Assembly (NCBI GenBank): GCA_033795365.1
Contig: JARYGU010000007.1
Location: 177,272 to 241,271, forward strand
Length of the DNA stretch: 64,000 nt
Reading direction: 5' to 3'
DNA from: JARYGU01 sp033795365
GTDB taxonomy: Bacteria; Pseudomonadota; Alphaproteobacteria; Rhizobiales; Rhizobiaceae
Both the position numbers and the translations under genes were made by a program. The notes under the pieces were generated by a model. It ran no database searches. It was not told where the DNA came from and saw only the letters and a list, made by a program, of their open reading frames with translations. Below are positions 37,668 to 46,513 of the stretch, in pieces; the stretch's first letter is position 1, and every line of letters begins with the position of its first letter.

Positions 37668-38153
37668 CTATAATCCGATGGCCTTTTCCACATTGATCCG
37701 CCGGATCGTCTCATCGATCAGCATGTTGGCGATCGTCATGCGGATCGTGGCGTTGGGGCGCATGTCCGGATGCACCCGGTCGGGATGGTTCTCCCGGGCG
37801 AAGGCGCGACGCCGGTCGGCGAGCTGCTCGAGCGTTTCCTTGCCGCTGAGCCCGAGATCGGCGGCGATCTCCGCCGGATCGGTGCGGAGCAGATGGACGG
37901 GTGGTCGATAGGCTTGCGGGGCGGCCTCCGGCGGAGGGGGCGGCGCCTCTTCGTAGAGGTCGAGATAGGCGGCAGTCGCTTGCCGGCCCGACGCGAAGGT
38001 TTCGCCCGAGCCATAGCCCGCAAAACCTGAAGTGAGGCCGCGAACATCCTCACGAGATAAATTGGCCTGTGTCTCCGGAACGTCGTCTTCGGCTTCAGGC
38101 GCCTCGGCCTTCAGCCGCTCCAGAACCGATTCGAAAACCGACCGGCCGAACAT
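37668..38153 (-). CDS. J-domain-like protein
   Basis: 161 residues. The N-terminal part is acidic and Pro-rich (YEEAPPPPPEAAPQAYRPP). The C-terminal 65 residues look like a divergent J domain: an LADRRRAFARENHPDRVHPDMRPNA segment that contains the HPD tripeptide, followed by MTIANMLIDETIRRI as the final helix. J domains stimulate DnaK-type chaperones; no zinc-finger or client domain is present. The role is unknown. It is close to gbpR on the same strand (21 bp). Confidence 0.7.
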   Translation of the reverse strand: MFGRSVFESVLERLKAEAPEAEDDVPETQANLSREDVRGLTSGFAGYGSGETFASGRQATAAYLDLYEEAPPPPPEAAPQAYRPPVHLLRTDPAEIAADLGLSGKETLEQLADRRRAFARENHPDRVHPDMRPNATIRMTIANMLIDETIRRINVEKAIGL

Positions 38154-38173
38154 CGCTCTTCTCCCACGATCGT

Positions 38174-39178
38174 TTAATCCTGCACCAGCGTGCGGCTGCG
38201 CTGCAGAATCAGATCATAGAGCAGTTTGGCGCTCGGCGGCAGCGCCCGTCCGGCGACCGAAATCAGGCTGTAGGGCTTTATGTCGATCTCGAAATCCGTC
38301 TTCAGGATCGCGATCTCGCCGGCGCGCGCGCCGTTCTCGGCGATGAAGACCGCCATGTCGCGCGCGATCGGCGCGATCGAATTCGAGCCGCAGACGATCG
38401 CGGCCGTCAAAAGCAGCGAAGAGGTGTTGACGACCGTCGTCGGCAGCGCCACGCCTGCGGTCAGGAAAAGCTCCTCCATCCGCCGGCGCAGAAGCGTGCC
38501 CGGCGGCTGGAACACCCAGTCGTATCCGGGCAGGTCGGCAAGGCTTACGGACGGTTTCTCCATCAGGGGATGCCCCTTGCGGACGATCAGGCAAGCCCTT
38601 TCGATGCCGATTTCCTGCACGTCGAAGAGGCGCGGGTTCAGGTCGTCGGGCACCCGCGCGATGATGAAGTCCTGCTGGGCTGCCAGAAGCTCGCGCGCAA
38701 GCACGTTGCTGGTCTCGACCCTGACATTCACCTCTATCCCCGGATAGGCGGCGCTGACCTGCTGGATCGCGGGAACGGCGAGGCTGATCGCCGGCGCGGT
38801 AACGGAGCCCAGATAGACCGAACCGCCGGCGCCGGTCTTCAGGGCGGAAATCTCGCGATCGACCTCGCGCAGCTCTAGCAGGATCGTGCGCGCGCGCCTC
38901 GCGAAAGCGCGCCCGAATGCGGTAAGGGCAACCCCGCGCGACACGCGTTCGCAAAGCGGCGCCTTCAATATGGTTTCCATCTCGCTCAGCATGCGCGAGG
39001 CGGCGGGCTGCGACATGTTCAGCGCCTCCGCTGCAGCGCTGATCTGCTTATGATCGGCAATGGCGACGATCATCCTCAGGTGATTGAGCTTCAGACCGGA
39101 GCGCAGGAGAGGAAGGCCGATATGGCTGGAATCGATCTCCCCGGAGAGCGGGCCGTCTTCTATGTCCTCAAGACGCAT
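38174..39178 (-). CDS. gbpR: LysR regulator of the chvE operon, GbpR-like
   Basis: 334 residues from the ATG at 39178. A TTG at 39205 would give a longer form, but an AAAGGGGA ribosome site fits the ATG. The winged helix is KLNHLRMIVAIADHKQISAAAEALNMSQPAASRML. The effector domain includes GSVTAPAISLAVPAIQQV and FQPPGTLLRRRMEELF, as in GbpR/CbbR-like sugar regulators. It is divergent from chvE; in Agrobacterium GbpR sits beside chvE and controls it in response to sugars. An inverted repeat lies in the shared promoter region. Confidence 0.85.
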   Translation of the reverse strand: MRLEDIEDGPLSGEIDSSHIGLPLLRSGLKLNHLRMIVAIADHKQISAAAEALNMSQPAASRMLSEMETILKAPLCERVSRGVALTAFGRAFARRARTILLELREVDREISALKTGAGGSVYLGSVTAPAISLAVPAIQQVSAAYPGIEVNVRVETSNVLARELLAAQQDFIIARVPDDLNPRLFDVQEIGIERACLIVRKGHPLMEKPSVSLADLPGYDWVFQPPGTLLRRRMEELFLTAGVALPTTVVNTSSLLLTAAIVCGSNSIAPIARDMAVFIAENGARAGEIAILKTDFEIDIKPYSLISVAGRALPPSAKLLYDLILQRSRTLVQD

Positions 39179-39209
39179 GCGGAGGAGTCCCCTTTCGCTC
39201 GTCAAAAAT

Positions 39210-39245
39210 CATACCATTATCTTATGTTATATCGATAATGGTATG
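39210..39245. promoter_or_regulatory. 12-bp inverted repeat in the gbpR-chvE control region
   Basis: CATACCATTATC (39210-39221) and GATAATGGTATG (39234-39245) are perfect reverse complements separated by 12 AT-rich bases. The dyad lies 32 bp upstream of the gbpR start and about 210 bp upstream of chvE. It is the obvious candidate for the LysR-type binding site of GbpR. Confidence 0.7.
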
Positions 39246-39455
39246 GAATTAGAAGTTTATTGTATTTGACAGTTATGGCAATTCGTACGAGTTTGCAGAC
39301 CATGTGCGCTCGTGCCCAAGGAGTGTGAGGCCGGGAGGGGTAATCATCCTTTTCCTTGTTTGGAGACCGTCGTCTACGACAGCGGGCTGCGAAGCACTGA
39401 TCATGGTTCGGCCCGCAAAAGACGGGCCGGGCCGCCATTAGGGAGAGAACTGTCA

Positions 39456-40520
39456 ATGAAAATGATAACCTCGCTTCTCGCCGCTGCCGCCATCGGCGTG
39501 GCGTCGCTGGCAATGCCTGCTTTGGCCCAGGACAAGGGTCTGGTCGGCGTCGCCATGCCGACAAAGTCGTCCGCCCGCTGGATCGCCGACGGCGACAACA
39601 TGGTCGAACAGCTCAAGGCTGCCGGCTATGACGCCGATCTGCAATATGCCGAAGACGACATTCCCAACCAGCTCTCGCAGATCGAGAACATGGTCACCAA
39701 GGGCGTGAAGGTCCTCGTCATCGCGGCGATCGACGGCACCACGCTTTCCGACGTGCTGCAGCAGGCACATGACGCCGGCATCAAGGTCATCGCCTATGAC
39801 CGCCTGATCCGCGATTCCGGCAACGTCGACTACTACGCCACCTTCGACAACTTCCAGGTCGGCGTCCTCCAGGCGACTTCGCTTGTCGACGGTCTCGGCC
39901 TGAAGGAGGGCAAGGGCCCGTTCAACATCGAGCTTTTCGGCGGTTCGCCCGACGACAATAATGCCTTCTTCTTCTATGACGGCGCGATGTCGGTTCTCCA
40001 GCCCTATATCGACAGCGGCAAGCTCGTCGTGAAGTCCGGCCAGACCGGCATGGACACGGTCGGCACGCTTCGCTGGGACGGCGCGGTCGCTCAGGCCCGC
40101 ATGGATAACCTGCTTTCCGCCTATTACACCGACGCGCGCGTCGACGCGGTGCTTTCGCCCTATGACGGCCTCTCGATCGGCATCCTGTCGTCGCTGAAGG
40201 GCGTGGGCTACGGCACGGCGGAAATGCCGATGCCGCTCGTTTCCGGCCAGGACGCCGAAGTTCCGTCGGTCAAGTCGATCCTTGCCGGCGAACAGTATTC
40301 GACGATCTTCAAGGATACGCGCGAACTCGCCAAGGTCACCGTCGGCATGGTCAACGCGCTGATGGAAGGCAAGGAGCCGGAAATCAACGACACCAAGACC
40401 TATGACAACGGCGTCAAGGTCGTGCCGTCCTACCTCCTGAAGCCGGTTGCGGTCGACAAGAACAACTGGAAGCCGATCCTGGTCGACAGCGGCTACTACA
40501 AGGAATCCGACATCCAGTAA
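39456..40520 (+). CDS. chvE: Multiple-sugar-binding periplasmic protein ChvE
   Basis: 354 residues. The signal peptide is MKMITSLLAAAAIGVASLAM ending in ALA, then QDKGLVGVAMPTKSSARWIADG. The mature sequence is strongly ChvE-like: YAEDDIPNQLSQIENMVTKG, GIKVIAYDRLIRDSGNVDYY, IELFGGSPDDNNAFFFYDGA and LVSGQDAEVPSVKSILAG. ChvE binds glucose, galactose, arabinose, xylose and related sugars for uptake by the GguAB transporter, and in Agrobacterium also signals to VirA. No vir genes are in this window. First gene of chvE-gguABC-arabinonate dehydratase. Confidence 0.95.
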   Translation: MKMITSLLAAAAIGVASLAMPALAQDKGLVGVAMPTKSSARWIADGDNMVEQLKAAGYDADLQYAEDDIPNQLSQIENMVTKGVKVLVIAAIDGTTLSDVLQQAHDAGIKVIAYDRLIRDSGNVDYYATFDNFQVGVLQATSLVDGLGLKEGKGPFNIELFGGSPDDNNAFFFYDGAMSVLQPYIDSGKLVVKSGQTGMDTVGTLRWDGAVAQARMDNLLSAYYTDARVDAVLSPYDGLSIGILSSLKGVGYGTAEMPMPLVSGQDAEVPSVKSILAGEQYSTIFKDTRELAKVTVGMVNALMEGKEPEINDTKTYDNGVKVVPSYLLKPVAVDKNNWKPILVDSGYYKESDIQ

Positions 40521-40538
40521 GGCAATCAGTCAGGCCGG

Positions 40539-40570
40539 GGCCCGTTTGGCACATCTGTGCGAAGCGGGCC
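40539..40570 (+). other. Intercistronic hairpin between chvE and gguA
   Basis: GGCCCGTTTGGCAC (40539-40552), ATCT, GTGCGAAGCGGGCC (40557-40570); 12 of 14 positions pair. It lies 18 bp after the chvE stop codon. It probably stabilises the chvE message or partly terminates, so that binding protein exceeds transporter. Confidence 0.65.
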
Positions 40571-40633
40571 TTGCCTCTTTCTCTGAGAGCTCGGTTCCGT
40601 CAAAGTATCTGGCCGGCTCTGGAAGATTTTGTA

Positions 40634-42172
40634 ATGAACGACATCATTCTCGAAATGCGCAATATCACCAAGCGGTTCCCGGGCGTGAAAGCGCTCGACA
40701 ATGTGAACCTCAGGGTGAAGCAGGGCGAAATCCATGCGCTGGTCGGCGAGAACGGCGCGGGGAAATCCACCCTGATGAAGGTGCTTTCCGGCGTCTACCC
40801 GGCCGGCAGCTACGAGGGCGACATCATCTATCAGGATGAGGTTCGCCAATTCCGCGACATCCGCGACAGCGAGCATCTCGGCATCATCATCATCCACCAG
40901 GAACTGGCGCTCGTCCCGCTGCTCTCCATTGCGGAGAACATCTTTCTCGGCAACGAGATAGCGGCAACCGGGGTCATCGACTGGCGCGAGACCTTCGCCC
41001 GCACGCGGGAGCTCTTGAAGAAGGTCGGGCTCAACGAGTCGCCCTCGACCCTCGTGACCGATATCGGCGTGGGCAAGCAGCAGCTCGTCGAAATCGCCAA
41101 GGCGCTTTCCAAGCGCGTGAAGCTCCTGATCCTCGACGAGCCGACCGCCTCGCTCAACGAGAGCGACAGCAATGCGCTCCTTGAACTGCTGATGGAGTTC
41201 CGCCGCCAGGGCATGACGTCCATCATCATCTCGCACAAGCTGAACGAGATCTCCAAAGTTGCCGACCAGATCACCGTGCTTCGCGACGGAACGACCGTCG
41301 AGACGATGGACTGCCACGCGGAGGCGATCAGCGAGGACCGGATCATCCGCAACATGGTGGGCAGGCCGCTCGCCGACCGCTATCCCGCCCGTTCCGTGCC
41401 GATAGGCGAGACGATCTTCGAGGTCCGCAACTGGAACGCCTTCCACCAGCAGCATCGTGACCGGCAGGTCCTGCACGACGTCAACATCTCGATCCGCCGT
41501 GGCGAAGTGGTGGGCATCGCCGGCCTCATGGGGGCGGGGCGCACCGAGTTCGCCATGAGCGTCTTCGGCAGGTCCTATGGCCACAAGATCTCGGGCGAAG
41601 TGCTGATCCACGGAAAGCCGGTCGATGTCAGCACGGTGCGCCGGGCGATCGACCAGGGTTTGGCCTATGTCACGGAGGACCGCAAGCATCTCGGCCTCGT
41701 GCTCGGCAACAACATCATGCACAACACCACCCTTGCCAATCTGAAGGGTATCTCCAACGGAAGCGTCATCGACGACATCGTCGAGCTCAAGGTCGCGAAC
41801 GACTATCGCAGAAAGCTGAACGTCCGCTCCTCCAGCGTCTTCCAGGAAACGGTCAATCTTTCCGGCGGCAACCAGCAGAAGGTCGTCCTGTCGAAATGGC
41901 TTTTCTCCAATCCGGAAGTGCTGATCCTCGACGAGCCGACGCGCGGCATCGATGTCGGCGCCAAATACGAAATCTACACGATCATCAACCAGCTGGCCGC
42001 CGAAGGCAAAGCCGTGCTGATGATCTCGTCCGAAATGCCTGAGCTGCTCGGCACCTGCGACCGCATCTACGTCATGAACGAAGGCCGCATGGTGGCCGAG
42101 ATGCCCGCAGCCGAGGCGAGCCAGGAATCGATCATGCGCGCTATCATGCGCTCAGGGGAGAAGAAGCAATGA
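40634..42172 (+). CDS. gguA: Sugar ABC transporter ATP-binding protein GguA (two-domain)
   Basis: 512 residues from the ATG at 40634. Domain 1 has GENGAGKSTLMKVL, GVGKQQLVEIAKAL and LLILDEPTASLNESD; domain 2 has GLMGAGRTEFAMSVFG, the signature LSGGNQQKVVLSKWL and LILDEPTRGIDVGAKYEIY. This is the standard MglA/XylG/GguA arrangement with a degenerate second Walker A. Its stop overlaps the gguB start by 4 bp, indicating translational coupling. Confidence 0.94.
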   Translation: MNDIILEMRNITKRFPGVKALDNVNLRVKQGEIHALVGENGAGKSTLMKVLSGVYPAGSYEGDIIYQDEVRQFRDIRDSEHLGIIIIHQELALVPLLSIAENIFLGNEIAATGVIDWRETFARTRELLKKVGLNESPSTLVTDIGVGKQQLVEIAKALSKRVKLLILDEPTASLNESDSNALLELLMEFRRQGMTSIIISHKLNEISKVADQITVLRDGTTVETMDCHAEAISEDRIIRNMVGRPLADRYPARSVPIGETIFEVRNWNAFHQQHRDRQVLHDVNISIRRGEVVGIAGLMGAGRTEFAMSVFGRSYGHKISGEVLIHGKPVDVSTVRRAIDQGLAYVTEDRKHLGLVLGNNIMHNTTLANLKGISNGSVIDDIVELKVANDYRRKLNVRSSSVFQETVNLSGGNQQKVVLSKWLFSNPEVLILDEPTRGIDVGAKYEIYTIINQLAAEGKAVLMISSEMPELLGTCDRIYVMNEGRMVAEMPAAEASQESIMRAIMRSGEKKQ

Positions 42173-43389
42173 GTGCGATGAACGAATCCGCGCCCTCCAC
42201 CAACACCACCGCGTCCGTCGCAAGCTATATCCGCAACAATATCCGGGAATACGGGATGCTGATCGCGCTCGTCGCGATCATGGTGTTTTTCCAGTTCTAC
42301 ACCGGCGGCATCCTGTTCCGCGCCGTCAACCTCACCAACCTGGTGCTGCAGAACTCCTTCATCGTCATCATGGCGCTCGGCATGCTGCTCGTCATCGTGG
42401 CCGGGCATATCGATCTGTCCGTCGGATCGATCGTGGGCTTCATCGGGGCGGTCGCGGCCGTCCTGACGGTGCAATGGGGCGTGAACGTCTTCCTGGTGGT
42501 CCTCATCTGTCTGGCGCTCGGCGGGTTGATCGGCGCCGCCCAGGGCTATTGGATCGCCTATCACCGGATACCGTCCTTCATCGTGACACTCGCCGGCATG
42601 CTGGTCTTCCGCGGCCTCACGCTCTATGTGCTCGGCGGGCGCAATGTCGGGCCGTTCCCGACCGAGTTCCAGCGTCTGTCGACCGGGTTCCTGCCGGATT
42701 TCTTTACCATGCCGGAGGCGCTCGCCAATATCGGCATCGTGCACTCCACCTCGATCGTGCTGACCGTTCTCATTCCGGTCGTGCTGATCTATCTGAGCTG
42801 GCGTGCGCGCATGGTCAATCTGAAGCATGGTGTGGAGGTCGAGCCCTTCGCCTTCTTCTTCGCGCAGAACCTGATCGTCACGGCGGTCATCCTGTTCCTC
42901 GGCTATCAGCTCTCCTCCTACAAGGGCCTGCCGAACGTGCTGATCGTCATGCTGGTGCTGGTCGCGGCCTATACCTTCATCACGTCGCGCACCACGATCG
43001 GCCGGCGCATCTATGCGCTCGGCGGCAACGAGAAGGCGACGAAGCTCTCCGGCATCAATACCGAGCGGCTGAGCTTCTATGCCTTCGTCAACATGGGCGT
43101 CCTTGCCGGTCTTGCCGGCATGATTGTTGCGGCGCGTCTCAATTCGTCCACGCCGAAGGCCGGCGTCGGGTTCGAGCTGGACGTGATCGCGGCCTGCTTC
43201 ATCGGCGGCGCATCGGCCTCGGGCGGCGTCGGCAAGATCACCGGCGCGGTGATCGGCGCCTTCATCATGGGCGTGATGAACAACGGCATGTCGATCATCG
43301 GTCTCGGCATCGACTTCCAGCAGATGGTGAAGGGTCTGGTGCTGCTCGCAGCCGTGTTCTTCGACGTCTACAACAAGAACAAGGGTTGA
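42169..43389 (+). CDS. gguB: Sugar ABC transporter permease GguB
   Basis: 406 residues, about 10 hydrophobic segments. The motifs are GHIDLSVGSIVGFIGA, IPSFIVTLAGMLVFRGL, YALGGNEKATKLSGINTE and CFIGGASASGGVGKITG. It has the long N- and mid-region seen in GguB and XylH-like permeases. It overlaps gguA by ATGA and is followed by gguC after about 105 bp. Confidence 0.94.
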   Translation: MSAMNESAPSTNTTASVASYIRNNIREYGMLIALVAIMVFFQFYTGGILFRAVNLTNLVLQNSFIVIMALGMLLVIVAGHIDLSVGSIVGFIGAVAAVLTVQWGVNVFLVVLICLALGGLIGAAQGYWIAYHRIPSFIVTLAGMLVFRGLTLYVLGGRNVGPFPTEFQRLSTGFLPDFFTMPEALANIGIVHSTSIVLTVLIPVVLIYLSWRARMVNLKHGVEVEPFAFFFAQNLIVTAVILFLGYQLSSYKGLPNVLIVMLVLVAAYTFITSRTTIGRRIYALGGNEKATKLSGINTERLSFYAFVNMGVLAGLAGMIVAARLNSSTPKAGVGFELDVIAACFIGGASASGGVGKITGAVIGAFIMGVMNNGMSIIGLGIDFQQMVKGLVLLAAVFFDVYNKNKG

Positions 43390-43493
43390 TAGAGGCGGCC
43401 TCGATATAGGCCGGCCGGCAGGCGGTGACCGGTAAGGGTCTTCCGCCTTCGTCGGACCGGCCAATACCGGCTGCCTGCGGAAAGGAACGGAAT

Positions 43494-44489
43494 ATGCTGA
43501 TCTCGCAGATTGGAAACGCGGACGGAACCATCACTGTGGTCGTGCGCGAGGACGGCAAACAAGGGCGCGTGGTCGTGGGCGCCGCAAGCGTTCATGCGCT
43601 TGCCATGGAAGCGGCCGACAGTGGCCGCAGTCTGAATGCGGTGATCGATGCGCACGGCCTTGGCGATGCGGTCGATCTCGATGCGGCTTATGCCGAGGGC
43701 CGGCTGCTCTCGCCGATCACCCATCCCGATCCGGCGCATCTGCACCTGACCGGAACCGGGCTTACCCATCTCGGCTCCGCCGCCACCCGTGACGCCATGC
43801 ACAAGAAGACCGCCGAGGCGGCGGTCGAGACGCTGACCGATTCGATGAAGATGTTCCGCATGGGGCTTGAGGGCGGAAAGCCGAAGCCCGGCGAGAAGGG
43901 CGTGCAGCCGGAATGGTTCTACAAGGGCAACGGCACCCAGGCCGTGGCACCGGGTTCTCCGCTCGTCTCGCCGTCCTTCGCCGAAGACGGCGGCGAGGAG
44001 CCCGAGATGGCCGGCATCTATGTGATCGCGAGCAGCGGCAAGCCTTTCCGCATCGGTTTCGCCGTCGCAAACGAATTCTCCGACCATGTGACGGAGAGGG
44101 TCAACTATCTCTGGCTCGCGCATTCGAAGCTGCGCCAGGCAAGCTTCGGTCCGGAGATCCGCATCGGCGCCGCGCCGGAGGATGTGCGCGGCGTCTCGCG
44201 GATCGTACGCGGCGGCGCGGTGCTCTGGGAAAAGCCGTTCCTTTCGGGCGAGGCGAACATGTCCCACACCTTCGCCAATCTTGAATACCATCATTTCAAA
44301 TACGGCCTCTTCCGCGCGCCCGGCGACGTGCATGTGCACATGTTCGGAACGGCGACGCTTTCGTTCGGCGACGGCGTGCGCACCGAGGAGGGCGACGTGT
44401 TCGAGATTTCGGCGAACGGATTCGGCCTGCCGCTGCGCAATCCCCTGTCGGTGGCGCAGGAAGAGACGATCGAGATCGGCCAGTTGTGA
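43494..44489 (+). CDS. gguC: GguC / AraD1 family protein (FAH-like fold)
   Basis: 331 residues from the ATG at 43494 (AAAGGAACGG before it). The sequence has fumarylacetoacetate-hydrolase-like features in the C-terminal two thirds: EPEMAGIYVIASSGKPFRIGFAVANEFSDH, SFGPEIRIG, NLEYHHFKYGLFRAPGDVHVHMFGTATLSF and EEGDVFEISANGFGLPLRN. The context, between a pentose/hexose importer and arabinonate dehydratase, suggests it acts on a 2-keto-3-deoxy sugar acid such as 2-keto-3-deoxy-L-arabinonate. That role is inferred from the neighbourhood and the fold. Confidence 0.85.
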   Translation: MLISQIGNADGTITVVVREDGKQGRVVVGAASVHALAMEAADSGRSLNAVIDAHGLGDAVDLDAAYAEGRLLSPITHPDPAHLHLTGTGLTHLGSAATRDAMHKKTAEAAVETLTDSMKMFRMGLEGGKPKPGEKGVQPEWFYKGNGTQAVAPGSPLVSPSFAEDGGEEPEMAGIYVIASSGKPFRIGFAVANEFSDHVTERVNYLWLAHSKLRQASFGPEIRIGAAPEDVRGVSRIVRGGAVLWEKPFLSGEANMSHTFANLEYHHFKYGLFRAPGDVHVHMFGTATLSFGDGVRTEEGDVFEISANGFGLPLRNPLSVAQEETIEIGQL

Positions 44490-44546
44490 CGGCGTAAATT
44501 CAAGGCCGACCGCGTTGTCGCGGCGGCTCATCGAGGACTACCAATC

Positions 44547-46292
44547 ATGAAGAAAAAAGCTGAGTGGCCGCGCAGGTTGCGTTCCTACGACTGGTTCGGA
44601 GGCACGGGCAAGAACGCCATCATGCACCGCTCCTGGATGAAGAACCAGGGCTTGCCGGCCGATACGTTCGACGGCCGCCCGATCATCGGCATCTGTAATA
44701 CCTGGTCGGAGTTGACGCCCTGCAACGCGCATTTGCGCGATCTCGCCGAGCGGGTGAAGCGCGGTGTCTACGAGGCGGGTGGCTTCCCGGTCGAGTTCCC
44801 GGTCTTCTCCGTCGGCGAAAGCACGCTCAGGCCCACTGCGATGATGTTCCGCAACCTCGCGGCGATGGACGTCGAAGAGGCGATCCGCGGCAATCCGGTC
44901 GATGGCGTCGTGCTGCTCGGCGGCTGCGACAAGACCACGCCGTCGCTGCTGATGGGCGCCGCTTCGGTCGACATCCCCGTCATCCTCGTTTCCGGCGGCC
45001 CGATGCTGAACGGCAAGTGGCGCGGCAAGGATGTCGGCTCCGGCACGGCGATCTGGCAGTTCTCCGAAATGGTGAAATCCGGCGAGATGTCGCTGGATGA
45101 ATTCATGGATGCCGAACAGGGCATGGCCCGCTCGGCGGGAAGCTGCATGACCATGGGCACGGCGTCCACCATGGCGTCGATGGCCGAAGCACTCGGCATG
45201 ACGCTGCCGGGCAATGCCGCGATCCCCGCCGTCGATGCGCGCCGCCGCGTGATCTCGCAGCTTTCCGGCCGCCGCATCGTCGACATGGTCAAGGAAGACC
45301 TGAAGCCTTCCGATATCCTCACCAAGGAAGCCTTCGAAAACGCCATCCGCGTCAACGGTGCGGTCGGCGGTTCGACCAACGCCGTGCTGCATCTCCTGGC
45401 GCTTGCCGGACGCATCGGCGTCGATCTCTCCCTCGACGACTGGGACCGCCTCGGCCGCGAGGTTCCGACGATCGTCAACCTGCAGCCCTCCGGCAAGTAC
45501 CTCATGGAAGAGTTCTACTATGCGGGTGGCCTGCCGGTGGTCATCAAGGCCGTCGGCGAGATGGGCCTGCTTCACAAGGATGCGGTCACCGTCACCGGCG
45601 ATACGATCTGGAACGGCGTCAAGGATGTGGTCAACTACAACGAAGACGTCATCGTGCCGCGCGAAAAGGCGCTGACGCAATCGGGCGGCATCGCGGTGCT
45701 GCGTGGCAACCTTGCGCCGAAGGGGGCGGTGCTGAAGCCGTCCGCCGCTTCGCCGCATCTGATGCATCACACCGGCCGCGCCGTCGTCTTCGAAAGCATC
45801 GAGGACTATCACGCCCGCATCAACCGCGACGATCTCGATATCGACGAGACCTGCATCATGGTGCTGAAATATTGCGGGCCGAAGGGTTATCCCGGCATGG
45901 CCGAGGTCGGCAATATGGGCCTGCCGCCCAAGGTGCTGAAAAAGGGCATCACCGACATGATCCGCATCTCGGACGCGCGCATGTCCGGCACGGCCTACGG
46001 TACCGTCATATTGCACACCGCACCGGAAGCGGCTGACGGAGGTCCGCTGGCGCTCGTTCAGAACGGCGACATGATCGAAGTCAACGTTCCGGCCCGCACG
46101 ATCGAACTGAAGATTTCCGACGAGGAGCTTGCAAGGCGCCGGGCGGCCTGGGTCAACCCGGTCAAGCCGCTTGCGGGCGGTTATGGCGGCCTCTACGTCA
46201 ATACGGTGATGCAGGCCGATACGGGTGCCGATCTCGACTTCCTGGTCGGCCCGCGCGGATCGGAAATCCCGATGAATCGCGACAGCCATTGA
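44547..46292 (+). CDS. araD: L-arabinonate dehydratase (IlvD/Edd family)
   Basis: 581 residues. The [2Fe-2S] cysteines expected for sugar-acid dehydratases are at C59 (SELTPC), C127 (GGCDKTTPS) and C200 (GSCMTMGTAS), at the same positions as in the characterised Rhizobium leguminosarum enzyme. The VGGSTNAVLHLLA and SDARMSGTAYG segments are the family hallmarks near the Mg2+ site. It dehydrates L-arabinonate (and possibly D-fuconate or D-galactonate analogues) to the 2-keto-3-deoxy acid. It follows gguC by 57 bp and looks like the last gene of the chvE operon. Confidence 0.88.
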   Translation: MKKKAEWPRRLRSYDWFGGTGKNAIMHRSWMKNQGLPADTFDGRPIIGICNTWSELTPCNAHLRDLAERVKRGVYEAGGFPVEFPVFSVGESTLRPTAMMFRNLAAMDVEEAIRGNPVDGVVLLGGCDKTTPSLLMGAASVDIPVILVSGGPMLNGKWRGKDVGSGTAIWQFSEMVKSGEMSLDEFMDAEQGMARSAGSCMTMGTASTMASMAEALGMTLPGNAAIPAVDARRRVISQLSGRRIVDMVKEDLKPSDILTKEAFENAIRVNGAVGGSTNAVLHLLALAGRIGVDLSLDDWDRLGREVPTIVNLQPSGKYLMEEFYYAGGLPVVIKAVGEMGLLHKDAVTVTGDTIWNGVKDVVNYNEDVIVPREKALTQSGGIAVLRGNLAPKGAVLKPSAASPHLMHHTGRAVVFESIEDYHARINRDDLDIDETCIMVLKYCGPKGYPGMAEVGNMGLPPKVLKKGITDMIRISDARMSGTAYGTVILHTAPEAADGGPLALVQNGDMIEVNVPARTIELKISDEELARRRAAWVNPVKPLAGGYGGLYVNTVMQADTGADLDFLVGPRGSEIPMNRDSH

Positions 46293-46513
46293 TCCCGTGG
46301 CGGCGGAAGGCGGTCCTGCCGTCTGCCGCCACCCCTCCATTTTGCGCTGGCGATGCTGCTAAATGGAACACCTTTTTGAACTTTAGTGATCCGCTAAAGA
46401 ATTGATTTCCCTTGTCCCGCGCTTTGCCGCGTGCGGCGGAACGTTCGCCTCCCTTTAAAATTGTCGTTCCATAGCCGGCTCATCCGGAGCCGGACGTGGA
46501 AAGGGAGGTTCTC

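Noticed and set aside
39456..40520. chvE as evidence for a tumour-inducing (vir) system
   Set aside because: chvE is chromosomal and common in non-pathogenic Rhizobiaceae; no vir, T-DNA or opine genes are in the window.
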